DNA of 64,000 nucleotides from Pyrococcus furiosus DSM 3638 (GCF_000007305.1 NC_003413.1:1483318-1547317), one strand, 5' to 3'; positions 1 to 9,198 are shown, numbered from the stretch's first letter. The notes: generated from the letters alone by a model not told the origin. A program made the numbers and translations.

Positions 1-328
1 TAGATGTTATGAATTCCTTAGTTTTTCCTGTAAATTCAAAATCCCCCAGTATTCCTCCAACTACAATCAAGGAGTCTTCTTCAATATCTTCAGGCTTTAG
101 TTCCTCTTCTGCAAATGGATCAAGAATGATTAGCTTGGACTTGTCAAAAGGTAACTTTGTCACGCTTTCAGCAACAACACTACCAATCTCGGCCAGAATC
201 TTTCGTTCTTCTGGCTCTTTAACATTGGTAAATATTAGCTTATCCCCCCACCACTGAGCAGTGTGTCTATACTCAAGCAGTAACCACTCACTTATCTTTT
301 CTAAATGCTCAATTATCAGGTAAGGCAT
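1..328 (-). CDS. Sfm1-like SPOUT methyltransferase (DUF431), 3' end outside window
   Basis: An open frame starts at ATG 328 and runs off the left edge (109 codons visible). The start MPYLIIEHLEKISEWLLLEY matches the N-terminus I remember for yeast Sfm1 (IIEH...SEW.ILEY). LDPFAEEELKPED followed by a GGILGD motif matches the family's LDP..L.PED and GGILGD signatures. Yeast Sfm1 is a SPOUT-fold SAM-dependent methyltransferase that methylates ribosomal protein S3; the archaeal substrate is unknown. The gene is divergent from the kinase at 385 and shares its 56-bp spacer. The C-terminal half, which holds the SPOUT knot, is not visible. Confidence 0.8.
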   Translation of the reverse strand, partial: MPYLIIEHLEKISEWLLLEYRHTAQWWGDKLIFTNVKEPEERKILAEIGSVVAESVTKLPFDKSKLIILDPFAEEELKPEDIEEDSLIVVGGILGDFEFTGKTKEFITS

Positions 329-384
329 GATGTGGTGTTAAAAAGAATCCTTTTAAATTTACCTAATGCCAAATAAGAGTAGAC

Positions 385-1140
385 ATGAGGATTGGAGTAA
401 TAGGAAACTTGACAATCGATATAGTTAATGGGAATAGAAAGCCTGGGGGAGGGGCATATTATTCTGGACTAGTATTATCGAAATTTGCGAAGGTAACGAT
501 ATATACAAAAATAGGGCCAGAATACCCTAAAGAGTGGATTGAAAATATAGAAAGCTTCACCAAAGTTGTGCCATTTGAAGGAAGCTCAACCACAACTTTT
601 GAGCTCCTATATTCTGGGGACAGAAGGGAGATTAAAGTAGTCTCTAAGGGAGATAAATTCACTTACGAGGAGCTTGAGACAGTCAGTGAGAAAGAGGTAA
701 TCATAAATCCGGTCGCGAACGAAATAAAACCTAAAAATGTTTATATGTTTGAAAGACCATTCTTAGATATTCAAGGATTCGTTAGACAGCTTGATAGAGT
801 TGTAACATTGAAAAGAATTGAAGGGAAATTTTTGGAAAACGCGTTTGTTGTTCATGCTTCAAAGGAAGAATACTCAATGATAAAAAACCCAGGAACTCCA
901 GAAATTTTAGCTATTACGGATGGGTCAAAAGAAGGAGTAGTAATAACAAAAGGTGAGAAAATTAAATTTATACCAAAACAAATCGATGTTAAAGACCCAA
1001 CTGGTGCTGGCGACTGCTTCTTAGCTCTTCTCGCTTATAGTGCTAGAAGATATAACTTACAAAAGGCCATTGAATTTACACTGGATGAAACTGCAAAGTT
1101 TTTGAAGTTAGGACTAGAGAAGTATTTAGAGGAGCAATGA
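385..1140 (+). CDS. PfkB/ribokinase-family sugar or nucleoside kinase
   Basis: 251 residues, short for the family. The N-terminal Gly-rich substrate motif (PGGGAYYSGL, about residues 20-29) and the C-terminal DPTGAGDCF signature (about residues 207-215) with its catalytic Asp are both present, so an ATP-dependent kinase is likely. The substrate cannot be read from the sequence. ATG 385 lies about 30 bp after a TATA-like TTTTAAATTTA (349-359), consistent with a very short leader. The TGA stop is embedded in the C box of a guide RNA that follows directly. Confidence 0.85.
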   Translation: MRIGVIGNLTIDIVNGNRKPGGGAYYSGLVLSKFAKVTIYTKIGPEYPKEWIENIESFTKVVPFEGSSTTTFELLYSGDRREIKVVSKGDKFTYEELETVSEKEVIINPVANEIKPKNVYMFERPFLDIQGFVRQLDRVVTLKRIEGKFLENAFVVHASKEEYSMIKNPGTPEILAITDGSKEGVVITKGEKIKFIPKQIDVKDPTGAGDCFLALLAYSARRYNLQKAIEFTLDETAKFLKLGLEKYLEEQ

Positions 1141-1190
1141 TGAAGCCTCGATTGGCTGATTTGATGATTGGGAGGGACTTGGCTGAGCGG
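1135..1190 (+). ncRNA. C/D-box guide sRNA overlapping the kinase stop codon
   Basis: All four boxes are in order: C box ATGATGA at 1137-1143, D' CTGA at 1156-1159, C' TGATGA at 1162-1167 and D CTGA at 1183-1186. The guides are 12 nt (1144-1155) and 15 nt (1168-1182), typical for archaeal 2'-O-methylation guides bound by L7Ae, Nop5 and fibrillarin. The C box contains the TGA of the kinase gene, and the 3' end abuts the Shine-Dalgarno of the Nudix gene. It is probably processed from the mRNA, since no separate promoter is apparent. The targets were not identified. Confidence 0.85.
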
Positions 1191-1198
1191 TGATTAAA

Positions 1199-1708
1199 AT
1201 GGATAGGTATGTGCTCCTTGTGAAGGCTCCAAAGGAATATGATATTTCAAAATTTAGAGAGGAAGTTGAAAAAATAGCAAAAGATTATGGGCTTAAAGTA
1301 GAGGCACACAAGTGCATTGGAGTTACAGTAGACATAGTGATTATTCACAATGGCAACATTGTCCTCATAGAGAGGAAAAACGACCCATACAAGGGATATT
1401 TGGCACTCCCAGGAGGCTTTGTTGAGTATGGGGAGAAGGTGGAAGAAGCAGCAATAAGAGAAGCAAAAGAAGAAACTGGATTAGATGTTAAGTTGTTGAG
1501 AGTTGTAGGAGTTTATTCAGATCCCAATCGAGATCCCAGGGGTCATACAATAACGGTTGCGTTTTTGGCCATTGGCCTGGGAGAACCAAAGGCTGGAGAT
1601 GATGCAAAGAAAGTTCACCTAATCCCAATTGAAGAAATTGAAAAAATAAAAGCAAAGCTGGCTTTTGACCACGCTAAGATTATAGAAGATGCCTTAACGC
1701 TAAGATAA
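1199..1708 (+). CDS. Nudix hydrolase (ADP-ribose pyrophosphatase-like)
   Basis: 169 residues. The Nudix box is complete: [21 protein letters not shown] followed by TGL (about residues 75-100), matching GX5EX7REUXEEXGU with its metal-binding glutamates. A roughly 45-residue N-terminal extension precedes the fold. The family hydrolyses nucleoside diphosphates linked to another group; ADP-ribose is the usual archaeal substrate, but that is inference. I chose ATG 1199 because GGTGAT lies 4 bp upstream; a GTG at 1190 is part of that Shine-Dalgarno and unlikely to be the start. Confidence 0.85.
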   Translation: MDRYVLLVKAPKEYDISKFREEVEKIAKDYGLKVEAHKCIGVTVDIVIIHNGNIVLIERKNDPYKGYLALPGGFVEYGEKVEEAAIREAKEETGLDVKLLRVVGVYSDPNRDPRGHTITVAFLAIGLGEPKAGDDAKKVHLIPIEEIEKIKAKLAFDHAKIIEDALTLR

Positions 1709-1749
1709 ACATAAAAATGGACAGAGATAATTTATTTCGGTGAAATATC

Positions 1750-2586
1750 ATGAAGGCCTTCATATCTATAGATTTAGAGGGGCTTCCCTACATCGTTAGT
1801 AGGGAGCATCTATTTGTAAAGGGAGCCCTATATAATGAGGCCCGAAAAATCGCCACAAAAATTGCAAAAATTGCTGCAGAAAAGTTACACGAGGAAGGAT
1901 TTGAGGAGATAGTAATAGCAGATTCTCACGGCCCTATGGTGAATATAATACCTGAGGAAATGCCAAGTTATGTTTCCATAGTTAGAGGATTTCCCAGGCC
2001 TTTAAGTATGGTGGCATTTGGAAAAGGCTCAGATATTGCAATCTTCTTGGGTTACCATGCCAAAGCCGGGACGAGTTTTGCAACCTTTGACCACACCTAC
2101 AGTGGAGCCACAATTGACAAGATAATCATTAGCGGCATTGAAGTTAGTGAGTTCCTTTTAAATTCCATGGTGCTCGGAGAGTGGGGAGTGCCAATAGGGC
2201 TTGTTGCAGGAGATGAGGCGTTAAAAGAAGATTTAAAATACGTCCCCTGGGCTGAGTTTATCCCCCTCAAAAAGGCTAGTGGGAGGTATTCGGCCCTGAG
2301 CCCCTCTATGGAAGCAATAGAGAAAGAGCTAAAAGCAGGGATTAAGAGAGCTGTTGAAAAGTTAAACAACAAAGAGTTAAGGGCCTTTAAAATAGAAACT
2401 CCAGTTGACGTTGAGATAAGATTCCTCAATAGTGCATATGCAGAAGTTGCAGATCTTCTCCCAGGTGTTGAAAGAATAGATGGAAAAACAATTCGATTCA
2501 CCGCAAACACTGTAGAGGATGCATACAAAATTATGGAGGTTTTGACATTAGCTGCTGCAGGGGTTTCTTACATCGTGTCTAGATAG
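1750..2586 (+). CDS. M55-family D-aminopeptidase (DppA-like)
   Basis: 278 residues. The family's metal-binding SxDxEG is present as SIDLEG (Asp8, Glu10), with His60 in ADSHG, His103 in GYHAKAG and a candidate catalytic His115 in FDHTYSG. These positions track Bacillus DppA (D8, E10, H60, H104, H115) almost residue for residue, which supports a zinc-dependent decameric aminopeptidase acting on D-amino acid or small peptides in the cytosol. It is a single gene between the Nudix gene and trpB2, with a 127-bp gap after it. The true substrate is not shown. Confidence 0.85.
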   Translation: MKAFISIDLEGLPYIVSREHLFVKGALYNEARKIATKIAKIAAEKLHEEGFEEIVIADSHGPMVNIIPEEMPSYVSIVRGFPRPLSMVAFGKGSDIAIFLGYHAKAGTSFATFDHTYSGATIDKIIISGIEVSEFLLNSMVLGEWGVPIGLVAGDEALKEDLKYVPWAEFIPLKKASGRYSALSPSMEAIEKELKAGIKRAVEKLNNKELRAFKIETPVDVEIRFLNSAYAEVADLLPGVERIDGKTIRFTANTVEDAYKIMEVLTLAAAGVSYIVSR

Positions 2587-2602
2587 GTCTACCTATCCAA
2601 AC

Positions 2603-2610
2603 TTTTATTA
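2603..2610 (+). promoter_or_regulatory. TATA-like box upstream of the trpB2 leader
   Basis: TTTTATTA sits 26-33 bp before the mini-ORF at 2636, the distance expected for an archaeal TATA box acting near 2632-2636. It is the best candidate promoter in the 127-bp gap before trpB2. The transcription start is inferred, not shown. Confidence 0.45.
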
Positions 2611-2635
2611 TTTCTCTCCTTTTGGTTATTTCTTG

Positions 2636-2662
2636 ATGTCTATGGGTGGTCGTTTTTGGTAG
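2636..2662 (+). CDS. Possible Trp-containing leader peptide (MSMGGRFW)
   Basis: An eight-codon frame, ATG at 2636 and TAG at 2660-2662, has Trp as its last sense codon and lies 51 bp before trpB2. A TATA-like box places it at the extreme 5' end of the transcript. Its position and final Trp codon suggest a regulatory leader for a tryptophan gene. A frame this short with one Trp could arise by chance, so confidence is low. Confidence 0.35.
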   Translation: MSMGGRFW

Positions 2663-2688
2663 AATCGTGAACTTGTTTCAACTGCATG

Positions 2689-2705
2689 CCTCCAATTCTA
2701 GGAGG
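2689..2705 (+). promoter_or_regulatory. Hairpin masking the trpB2 Shine-Dalgarno
   Basis: CCTCC (2689-2693) can pair with GGAGG (2701-2705), the Shine-Dalgarno of trpB2, across a 7-nt loop. This would occlude the ribosome site 8 bp before ATG 2714. Five base pairs alone would be weak at growth temperatures near 100 degrees. Confidence 0.45.
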
Positions 2706-2713
2706 GAGTTTAG

Positions 2714-4054
2714 ATGAAGGTAGTTCTTCCAGACGGTAGAATACCTAGGAGATGGTATAATATACTCCCCGATTTACCGGAACCCTTAGCTCCCCCATTG
2801 GATCCAGAGACAAATGAACCCGTAGACCCCAAGAAGTTGGAGAGGATATTTGCGAAAGAACTAGTTAAGCAGGAAATGAGCACAAAGAGATACATAAAAA
2901 TTCCCGAAGAAGTTAGAAAGATGTATTCTAAAATAGGGAGGCCTACACCTCTTTTCAGAGCTACAAACCTCGAAAAATACCTAAATACTCCTGCAAGGAT
3001 TTACTTCAAGTTTGAGGGAGCAACAGTTACAGGAAGCCACAAAATCAATACTGCCTTAGCTCAGGCATATTATGCAAAGAAGGAAGGAATAGAGAGGCTA
3101 GTTACTGAAACTGGAGCTGGTCAATGGGGAACTGCATTGAGCTTGGCTGGAGCCTTGATGGGCATTAAGGTTAGAGTATATATGGCAAGAGCAAGTTACG
3201 AGCAGAAGCCATATAGAAAAGTTTTAATGAGGATTTATGGAGCAGAGGTATTCCCAAGTCCCAGCGAGAATACTGAAATAGGAAAAAGATTCCTAAGTGA
3301 AAATCCAAACCACCCAGGAAGCTTAGGTATTGCAATTAGTGAGGCAATAGAAGATGTACTAAAAGATGAAAAGGCAAGATACTCCCTAGGAAGTGTTCTA
3401 AACCACGTACTAATGCATCAAACGGTAATTGGACTTGAAGCAAAGCAGCAAATGGAAGAGTTTGAGGAGCCCGATGTTATAATAGGATGTGTTGGTGGAG
3501 GAAGCAACTTTGCCGGTCTTGCTTATCCCTTTGTAAAAGAAGTCCTTGACGGAGACAATGAATACGAATTTATAGCAGTAGAGCCAAAAGCTGCTCCTTC
3601 AATGACTAGAGGAGTCTACACTTACGATTTTGGGGATTCTGGAGAGCTAACCCCTAAGTTAAAGATGCATACTCTTGGGCATAGATACCATGTTCCCCCC
3701 ATACATGCTGGAGGATTAAGATATCACGGAGTTGCACCTACTTTAAGTGTACTCGTTAACAATGGAATCGTTAAGCCAATAGCTTACCATCAAACAGAAG
3801 TTTTTGAAGCTGCAGCGTTATTTGCTAAGCTTGAAGGTATTGTTCCAGCTCCAGAAAGTGCCCATGCAATAAAGGCCACAATAGACAAAGCCATCGAGGC
3901 TAAGAGAGAAGGAAAAGAAATTGTCATCTTGTTCAACTTAAGCGGCCACGGCCTACTAGATCTCCATGGATACGAAGAATACTTGGAGGGAAGGCTCCAA
4001 GACTACGAGCCTAAAGATCTTCCCATATCAAACCCCTTGAATCCTAAACCTTAG
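2714..4054 (+). CDS. trpB2: Tryptophan synthase beta-like protein TrpB2
   Basis: 446 residues, the longer TrpB2 type rather than the roughly 390-residue TrpB1. The PLP lysine is Lys110 in [11 protein letters not shown], and the phosphate-binding [11 protein letters not shown] motif is near residues 256-266. TrpB2 makes tryptophan from indole and serine, and in archaea is thought to salvage indole or replace TrpB1 without stable TrpA binding. The gene stands alone, not in a trp operon. ATG 2714 has GGAGGG 7 bp upstream. The last 27 bp overlap the convergent aRF1 gene. Confidence 0.95.
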
Positions 4055-5281
4055 GATTGCCCCAAGACCTCCAAAGGCCCTATAAAACTGTTGGCCTTCC
4101 TCAGTGTCGAGAGATATAATTTCAACATTTGACCCTGCTTCCTCTGCTATTTTTATTAACTCTTCTGCTACCTCCCATTTTTCGAAGGTAAGATTCTGGC
4201 TTCCACACTTTGGACATGTTTGTATTCTCTTTTTGTATGCCTCGTACTCCTCCTCACTCATTGTCTTCAGCTCTTCCCATCCACAATTATTACACTTGAC
4301 GTGAACCCTAACCTTGTCATAGCCTTCACTGATAAGGAGCGTATCCACAGCTCCAAGCTCAAGGGCCTTTCTTACTTCTCTCTCACCGTAGGTAGCTAGG
4401 CCAGTATCCTTTACTATGTGCTTTAGGAATTCATTGACAAGATTTCTCTCTCTTATGACTTCATGATCCCTTAAAATATCTGCAGCTTTTGCTACCAACT
4501 CTCTTAATCCATATTCTCCGTGATAACTTATATCTACAATGCCTATTATTTTCTTCTTGAGCTCGTGATGGAGATAATCCCCCTCTACAAACTCTTCTTT
4601 AGTTGGTCCTGGTCCTCCTACAATTATTCCCTTTAGCTCTCCACTTTCTAACAGAGGAAGGAATATCCTATTTGCATGCTCTCCAATTCTCTTCATGAAC
4701 TCGTGGGTTTCCTGCTCTCTAATTCGCTCATATCTTCGAGCTGACTGACCTCCAGCTCTTGTCTTTCCTGGAACATTCGAAGTTAATTCATCTAGAACTT
4801 CTATTCTCTTTCCCCTTAAAATTCCTATTGTAGCTTCATTTTTTTCCACTGTTATTAATCCGTAGGCCTCCTTTACTCTCAGCATCTCTTCAAGAGGTTC
4901 CGTAACAAACGTTTGATCACATCGATAAAGTCTTACGTTTAACGGCTCAGGAGGAATTATTGCCCAAAGCCTTATGTCAGTAACTCCTTCCATTTCGCTC
5001 ACGTTTCCAACAAACAGAGCTAATCCGTTCTCTGGTGTTTGCTTGTAAAGCTTGAGATGTTGCATTGCCCTTTCAAGAGCTCCTAGCACATTTTTCCTTG
5101 TTGTTTTTGATTTTATGTTCTGAGCCGTGCTGTATTCCTCTCTAAGCTGTTGCATAACTTTACTTAAGTCATATCCCGCTGGAATGTAGAGAGAGATAAG
5201 CTCTGTACCCCTCCCTCTTATTTTTTTCAGCTCATCAATCTTTTTCTTTAATTCATAAAGTTGAGCGTCACGAGAAGTCAT
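4028..5281 (-). CDS. prf1: Peptide chain release factor aRF1
   Basis: 417 residues. The stop-codon-recognition motif NIKS (near residue 57) and the peptidyl-hydrolysis GGQ (near residue 180) are both present, and a CxxC...CxxC zinc cluster lies in the C-terminal domain (CNNCG and CPKCG). aRF1 recognises all three stop codons with aEF1A and acts in termination and ribosome recycling. ATG 5281 is preceded by GGGGTGAG; an upstream in-frame GTG at 5290 is part of that site. The 3' end overlaps trpB2 tail to tail. Confidence 0.96.
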
Positions 5282-5365
5282 AACTCTCACCCCATTAAAC
5301 CTCTTTATCGCGTCTAAAACTTTAAAAATTGGCTGATTTATAAAGGTTTGGCATTGGTGGGAGGC

Positions 5366-6229
5366 ATGATTCTGAGAGAAATCAAATTACTTTCAGACAA
5401 CCCAGAGATAATAAACCTTTTGAGGCGATTAGGAATTAAAATCGGAAAAGACGAAGGCCTTCCAAAAATAGGAGAATATTTCATCGAATTCCAAGGAATT
5501 AGATATGAGGGGAACTCTCTTATAGAGCTTGAAAACATTCTCTCCAACCTCCTGGGCACTTACGTAGTTGTCCCCGCATACAATGAAGAAAAAACTATAG
5601 GAAAGGTCTTAGACGAACTTTTGGCGATTTTTCCCAGGGAAAGGATAATCGTGGTCAATGATGGAAGTGAAGATAGAACGGAAGAGATCGCAAAGAGTAA
5701 GGGAGTACGTGTTTTAACCCATCTAATTAACAGGGGACTTGGAGGAGCTCTTGGAACTGGAATAGAGTATGCTATAAAGAAAGGAGCAAAAATAATAGTA
5801 ACTTTTGATGCAGATGGTCAACATCTTGTCGAAGATGCTTTAAAAGTCATGAAACCCGTGGTAGAAGGAAAAGCCGAGCTGGCAATAGGGAGTAGGTTGA
5901 AGGGGGATACCTCTCAAATGCCATTTGTAAAGAAGATTGGGAACATTGGTCTTGATGTAATCACTGCAATATTTTCTGGAAAGTATGTCTCTGACACGCA
6001 GAGCGGCCTTAGAGCATTTTCTAGAAGTTGTGCAGAAAGGATAAAAATTACATGTGACAGATACGCAGTCTCTAGTGAAATAATAGTGAAGGCTGCAAAA
6101 AACAAATGTAGAATTGTGGAAGTTCCTATAAAGGCAATATACACAGAATATTCAAAGAAAAAGGGAACAAACGTGCTTGAAGGGATAAAGATAGCCTTTA
6201 ACTTATTTGTTGAAATATTTAGGAAATAG
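5366..6229 (+). CDS. Family 2 glycosyltransferase (dolichol-phosphate sugar synthase-like)
   Basis: 287 residues. A 75-residue N-terminal region of unknown role precedes a GT-A fold beginning [18 protein letters not shown], with VVNDGSED and the metal-binding DADGQH. No C-terminal membrane anchor is visible, unlike many DPM1 relatives. Members transfer a sugar from a nucleotide donor to a polyprenyl phosphate at the inner membrane face. ATG 5366 has GGGAGG just upstream; an upstream TTG at 5348 is less likely. The DUF2304 membrane gene begins 13 bp later, a recurrent partnership. Confidence 0.85.
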   Translation: MILREIKLLSDNPEIINLLRRLGIKIGKDEGLPKIGEYFIEFQGIRYEGNSLIELENILSNLLGTYVVVPAYNEEKTIGKVLDELLAIFPRERIIVVNDGSEDRTEEIAKSKGVRVLTHLINRGLGGALGTGIEYAIKKGAKIIVTFDADGQHLVEDALKVMKPVVEGKAELAIGSRLKGDTSQMPFVKKIGNIGLDVITAIFSGKYVSDTQSGLRAFSRSCAERIKITCDRYAVSSEIIVKAAKNKCRIVEVPIKAIYTEYSKKKGTNVLEGIKIAFNLFVEIFRK

Positions 6230-6242
6230 GGAGGTGAGTAAA

Positions 6243-6602
6243 ATGTATGCTATCCAGCTAATTGCCATACTATTTTTGATTTGGATGGCGGGAGTGGTTG
6301 TTTATCAATACTACAAGAAACATTTCGAAATTTTTGACTTGGTTACTTGGTTGTTTTTTATTGGGATATTATTCATAATAGCTCTTGAACCCGTCAAGAT
6401 ATCCATGGAAATAAAAGACTTACTTGGCCTTGGTAGAGGACTTGATGCCCTCTTTGTCCTGGGAATTGGAGGAAGTTATCTGTTACTCTTCAAGCTCTAT
6501 CTCGATATTGACAGGTTAGAAAGAGAAATAACAAAGTTGACAAGAAAAATTGCATTTAAGCTTGAGGAAATTGAAGAAGTGCTAGAGAAAGATAGAAAAT
6601 AA
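6243..6602 (+). CDS. DUF2304 small membrane protein
   Basis: 119 residues with three predicted membrane segments in the first 75 residues, followed by a charged coiled-coil tail (LDIDRLEREITKLTRKIAFK). This matches the DUF2304 layout; these proteins commonly sit beside GT2 glycosyltransferases and are presumed to help anchor or regulate them. GAGGTGAG lies 4 bp before ATG 6243. It is probably co-transcribed with the glycosyltransferase at 5366. Confidence 0.8.
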   Translation: MYAIQLIAILFLIWMAGVVVYQYYKKHFEIFDLVTWLFFIGILFIIALEPVKISMEIKDLLGLGRGLDALFVLGIGGSYLLLFKLYLDIDRLEREITKLTRKIAFKLEEIEEVLEKDRK

Positions 6603-6647
6603 TAAAAGATTGTACAACTAATGATAACTGCAGGTGAGGGATGAAAA

Positions 6648-7016
6648 ATGGAACCTGTGGAATTTAAGCTAAATCAAAAAGGCATAAAATCGATTCTCCC
6701 TACAATGGAAGCAGAGATTATGGAGTACATGTGGGAAATTAAAGAAGCAACGGCAGGAGAGGTTTATGAGTACATGAAAACAAAGTATCCAGAAATTAGA
6801 CGCTCCACTGTGAGTATATTAATGAATAGATTGTGTGAAAGAGGCCTCCTAAAGAGGAGAATGGAAAAGGGAAAGGGTGGAATTAGATACGTATACTCAA
6901 TAACTACAACAAGAGAAGAATTCGAAAGAAAAGTTGTTGAAAAGATTATTGAGTCCCTTATGATGAACTTTAGAGAAGCAACATTTGCCTATCTCTCAAA
7001 AATCAACAAGAAGTGA
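6648..7016 (+). CDS. BlaI/MecI-family winged-helix repressor
   Basis: 122 residues. The pattern LPTMEAEIMEYMWEIKEATAGEVYEYM followed by STVSILMNRLCERGLLKR is the BlaI/MecI DNA-binding winged helix. In Staphylococcus and Bacillus such repressors are cleaved by a membrane metalloprotease (BlaR1/MecR1). Here the next gene is also a membrane metalloprotease, although of family M48. GTGAGG lies 9 bp before ATG 6648. The stop overlaps the start region of the next gene. Confidence 0.85.
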   Translation: MEPVEFKLNQKGIKSILPTMEAEIMEYMWEIKEATAGEVYEYMKTKYPEIRRSTVSILMNRLCERGLLKRRMEKGKGGIRYVYSITTTREEFERKVVEKIIESLMMNFREATFAYLSKINKK

Positions 7017-7021
7017 ATAAT

Positions 7022-7813
7022 ATGTTATTATTATGGGCAATATTCTTGCTCCATATTGTCATAAATCTTGTGACATTTGGAGTTCTCAGGGGATTATTTA
7101 TTACCATGCTGTCACTCCTGTTAGCATTTCTCATGTATAAGATCTCCCTAAAAATTAATTTACCTGTAAAAAGGTATTCAAAAATTCAATGGGAGGATAT
7201 TCCTTGGTTATATGATGGAATAGCTAGAATGGCAAATCGTGCAAAAATACCAATGCCAAACATTTATATTGAAGATAATCCTCTTCCAGCAGCGTATTCC
7301 TTTGAAAACTCCATAGTAATCTCAGCAGGTTTGCTAGATATTCTTAACGAGGACGAGGTATTAGCAGTCGCTGCCCATGAAATTGGACACTTGAAGAATG
7401 GGGATACAGTGATATTTCCTCTAGCAAAATACTACAAATACATTATGGGTGGAACAACAATACTAACGATGGCTCTTATAGAGAGTAAACATATAAAATT
7501 CTTGGCTGGTTTGGTTTATCTTGCCTATGTGCTGCTTCTAAATAAGTTCTTTAGGAGTAGAGAATTTAAAGCTGATCATGTCGCTCTAAGAATAGCTGAA
7601 GTTCCGTACGCCCTCAAAACTGCTTTAGAGGAGCTAAAGTACTATGAAGAAACTATTAGCGGAAGGTTGCCACTACCAACAATTAGACCTTCCGTCGAAA
7701 GAAAAGAAGAACAGAGACAATATTGGGCTTTTGTAAGTACTCACCCCAGCTATGACGAAAGAATAGCAAAAATAATGGCAATAGTTGAGATGTACAGAAG
7801 CTTAGAGATTTAG
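7022..7813 (+). CDS. M48-family membrane zinc metalloprotease (HtpX-like)
   Basis: 263 residues. Two membrane segments lie in the first 45 residues, then the zinc motif HEIGH in AAHEIGHLKNGD, a further hydrophobic hairpin, and a downstream Glu ligand in SREFKAD. This is the HtpX/Ste24 arrangement: membrane-embedded with a cytosolic catalytic site. I chose ATG 7022 with a weak AAGTGA site; a GTG at 7013 would overlap the previous stop as GTGA. Coupling with the BlaI-type gene implies a protease-repressor pair. Confidence 0.85.
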   Translation: MLLLWAIFLLHIVINLVTFGVLRGLFITMLSLLLAFLMYKISLKINLPVKRYSKIQWEDIPWLYDGIARMANRAKIPMPNIYIEDNPLPAAYSFENSIVISAGLLDILNEDEVLAVAAHEIGHLKNGDTVIFPLAKYYKYIMGGTTILTMALIESKHIKFLAGLVYLAYVLLLNKFFRSREFKADHVALRIAEVPYALKTALEELKYYEETISGRLPLPTIRPSVERKEEQRQYWAFVSTHPSYDERIAKIMAIVEMYRSLEI

Positions 7814-7849
7814 GAAAATATTTTTAATTTGCTTTAATTATGCTTAAAC

Positions 7850-8407
7850 ATGAGCATTGAAATATTTCTCGACAAGGAGAAAGCCGAGAAAATCAAAAAA
7901 ATTCGACCTACAAAGGATGAATACTTTATGCTCATAGCAAAACTTGTCTCACTTAGAGCTACTTGTCCCAGGTTAAGAGTGGGAGCAGTTGCAGTAAAAG
8001 ATGGATATATCCTGGCCACTGGATACAATGGAGCTCCAAGAAGCATGGATCACTGTATAGATAAGGGATGTATACTGGTCAATGGGCATTGTCATAGAGC
8101 AGTTCATGCAGAGCAAAATGTTATAGCTATGGCTGCCAGAAAGGGGATAAGCCTAGAAGGAGCTACCCTATACGTGACTCATTTCCCTTGCGATACTTGT
8201 TTTAAACTACTTATAAATGCAGGAATAAAGGAGATAGTTTACGAAGAGATGTACCCAAATGAAGTAACAGAGATGCTTCTCAAAGAAGCCCAGGAAAAGG
8301 GGTTAATTAAAATAAGACAGTTTAAGCTGCCAAAAGAGAGAGTCTTGCAGTTTTTAGAGGAATTATTCCCAGAATTCTGTGGTTGTAAGAATGAAGAAAA
8401 AGACTAA
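7850..8407 (+). CDS. Deoxycytidylate deaminase-family protein
   Basis: 185 residues. The zinc and catalytic motifs are HAEQ and PCDTC (PCxxC), with a GAVAVKDG...GYNGAPR N-terminal core typical of dCMP deaminase/ComEB. It would convert dCMP to dUMP for dTMP synthesis. A TATA-like TATTTTTAA about 30 bp before ATG 7850 suggests a leaderless transcript. The last 4 bp overlap the convergent cis-prenyltransferase. Confidence 0.9.
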   Translation: MSIEIFLDKEKAEKIKKIRPTKDEYFMLIAKLVSLRATCPRLRVGAVAVKDGYILATGYNGAPRSMDHCIDKGCILVNGHCHRAVHAEQNVIAMAARKGISLEGATLYVTHFPCDTCFKLLINAGIKEIVYEEMYPNEVTEMLLKEAQEKGLIKIRQFKLPKERVLQFLEELFPEFCGCKNEEKD

Positions 8408-9198
8408 CGTCCAAATCTCCTTTCTCTCTTTTGAAATTCTCTAATTATTCTTAAAAAGTCAATTTTTCTAAATTCTGGGAAGTACACATCGACAAAAAAC
8501 AGTTCACTATATGCGATTTGATATAGCAAGAAATTGCTTATTCTAACTTCCCCTCCCGTTCTTATAACAATGTCTGGGTCTGGCATATTAGGTACATATA
8601 AATACTTCCTCACAATTTCTTCATTTATATCTTCAAGCTTTAATCTCCCTTCTAATACATCGTTAACAATATCTTTTATTGCATCCACAATTTCACTTCT
8701 TCCCCCATAGGCCAAAGCAATGTTTAAGAAGTAATTGTTGTATTTCCTTGTAACCCTCTCCGCTTCTTCTGCAGCCTCTCTCACATTCTTTGGGAGAAGC
8801 TCCTTTCTCCCCATAACATTTACCCTAATCCCATATTCATGGACTCTTCTATCCGTAACTAATTCTCTAAATTTCTCTTCGAAGAGTTTCATTAGCCTAT
8901 CGACTTCCTCCTTTGATCTCTTGAAGTTTTCCGTTGAAAATGCATAGACCGTTAATATCCTTATCCCCAGCTCATGACACCACTCAACTATTTCCTCAAG
9001 CTTCTTTGAACCAAAAAAGTGCCCATACCAAGGGGGTTTCTCTCTTTTTCGAGCCCATCTTCTATTTCCGTCCATAATTATGGCTACGTGTTTTGGGATA
9101 ACCCCAGCCTTAACTTTCTCTAGGAGGTATCTCTCGTACAAGTCATATGCAGGTTTGAAAAATATTGAAGGGATATGAGAAATTATTCTGTAAATCAT
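8404..9198 (-). CDS. uppS: Cis-prenyltransferase (undecaprenyl/polyprenyl diphosphate synthase)
   Basis: 264 residues. The family motif IIMDGNRRWARK (near residue 41) carries the catalytic Asp, followed by YAFSTENFKRSKEEV and the C-terminal DIVIRTGGEVRISNFLL. It condenses isopentenyl diphosphate units into the long Z-prenyl chain that becomes archaeal dolichyl phosphate for glycan assembly. The start ATG 9198 overlaps the stop of the carbonic-anhydrase-like gene by 4 bp, indicating an operon. Confidence 0.95.
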   Translation of the reverse strand: MIYRIISHIPSIFFKPAYDLYERYLLEKVKAGVIPKHVAIIMDGNRRWARKREKPPWYGHFFGSKKLEEIVEWCHELGIRILTVYAFSTENFKRSKEEVDRLMKLFEEKFRELVTDRRVHEYGIRVNVMGRKELLPKNVREAAEEAERVTRKYNNYFLNIALAYGGRSEIVDAIKDIVNDVLEGRLKLEDINEEIVRKYLYVPNMPDPDIVIRTGGEVRISNFLLYQIAYSELFFVDVYFPEFRKIDFLRIIREFQKRERRFGR

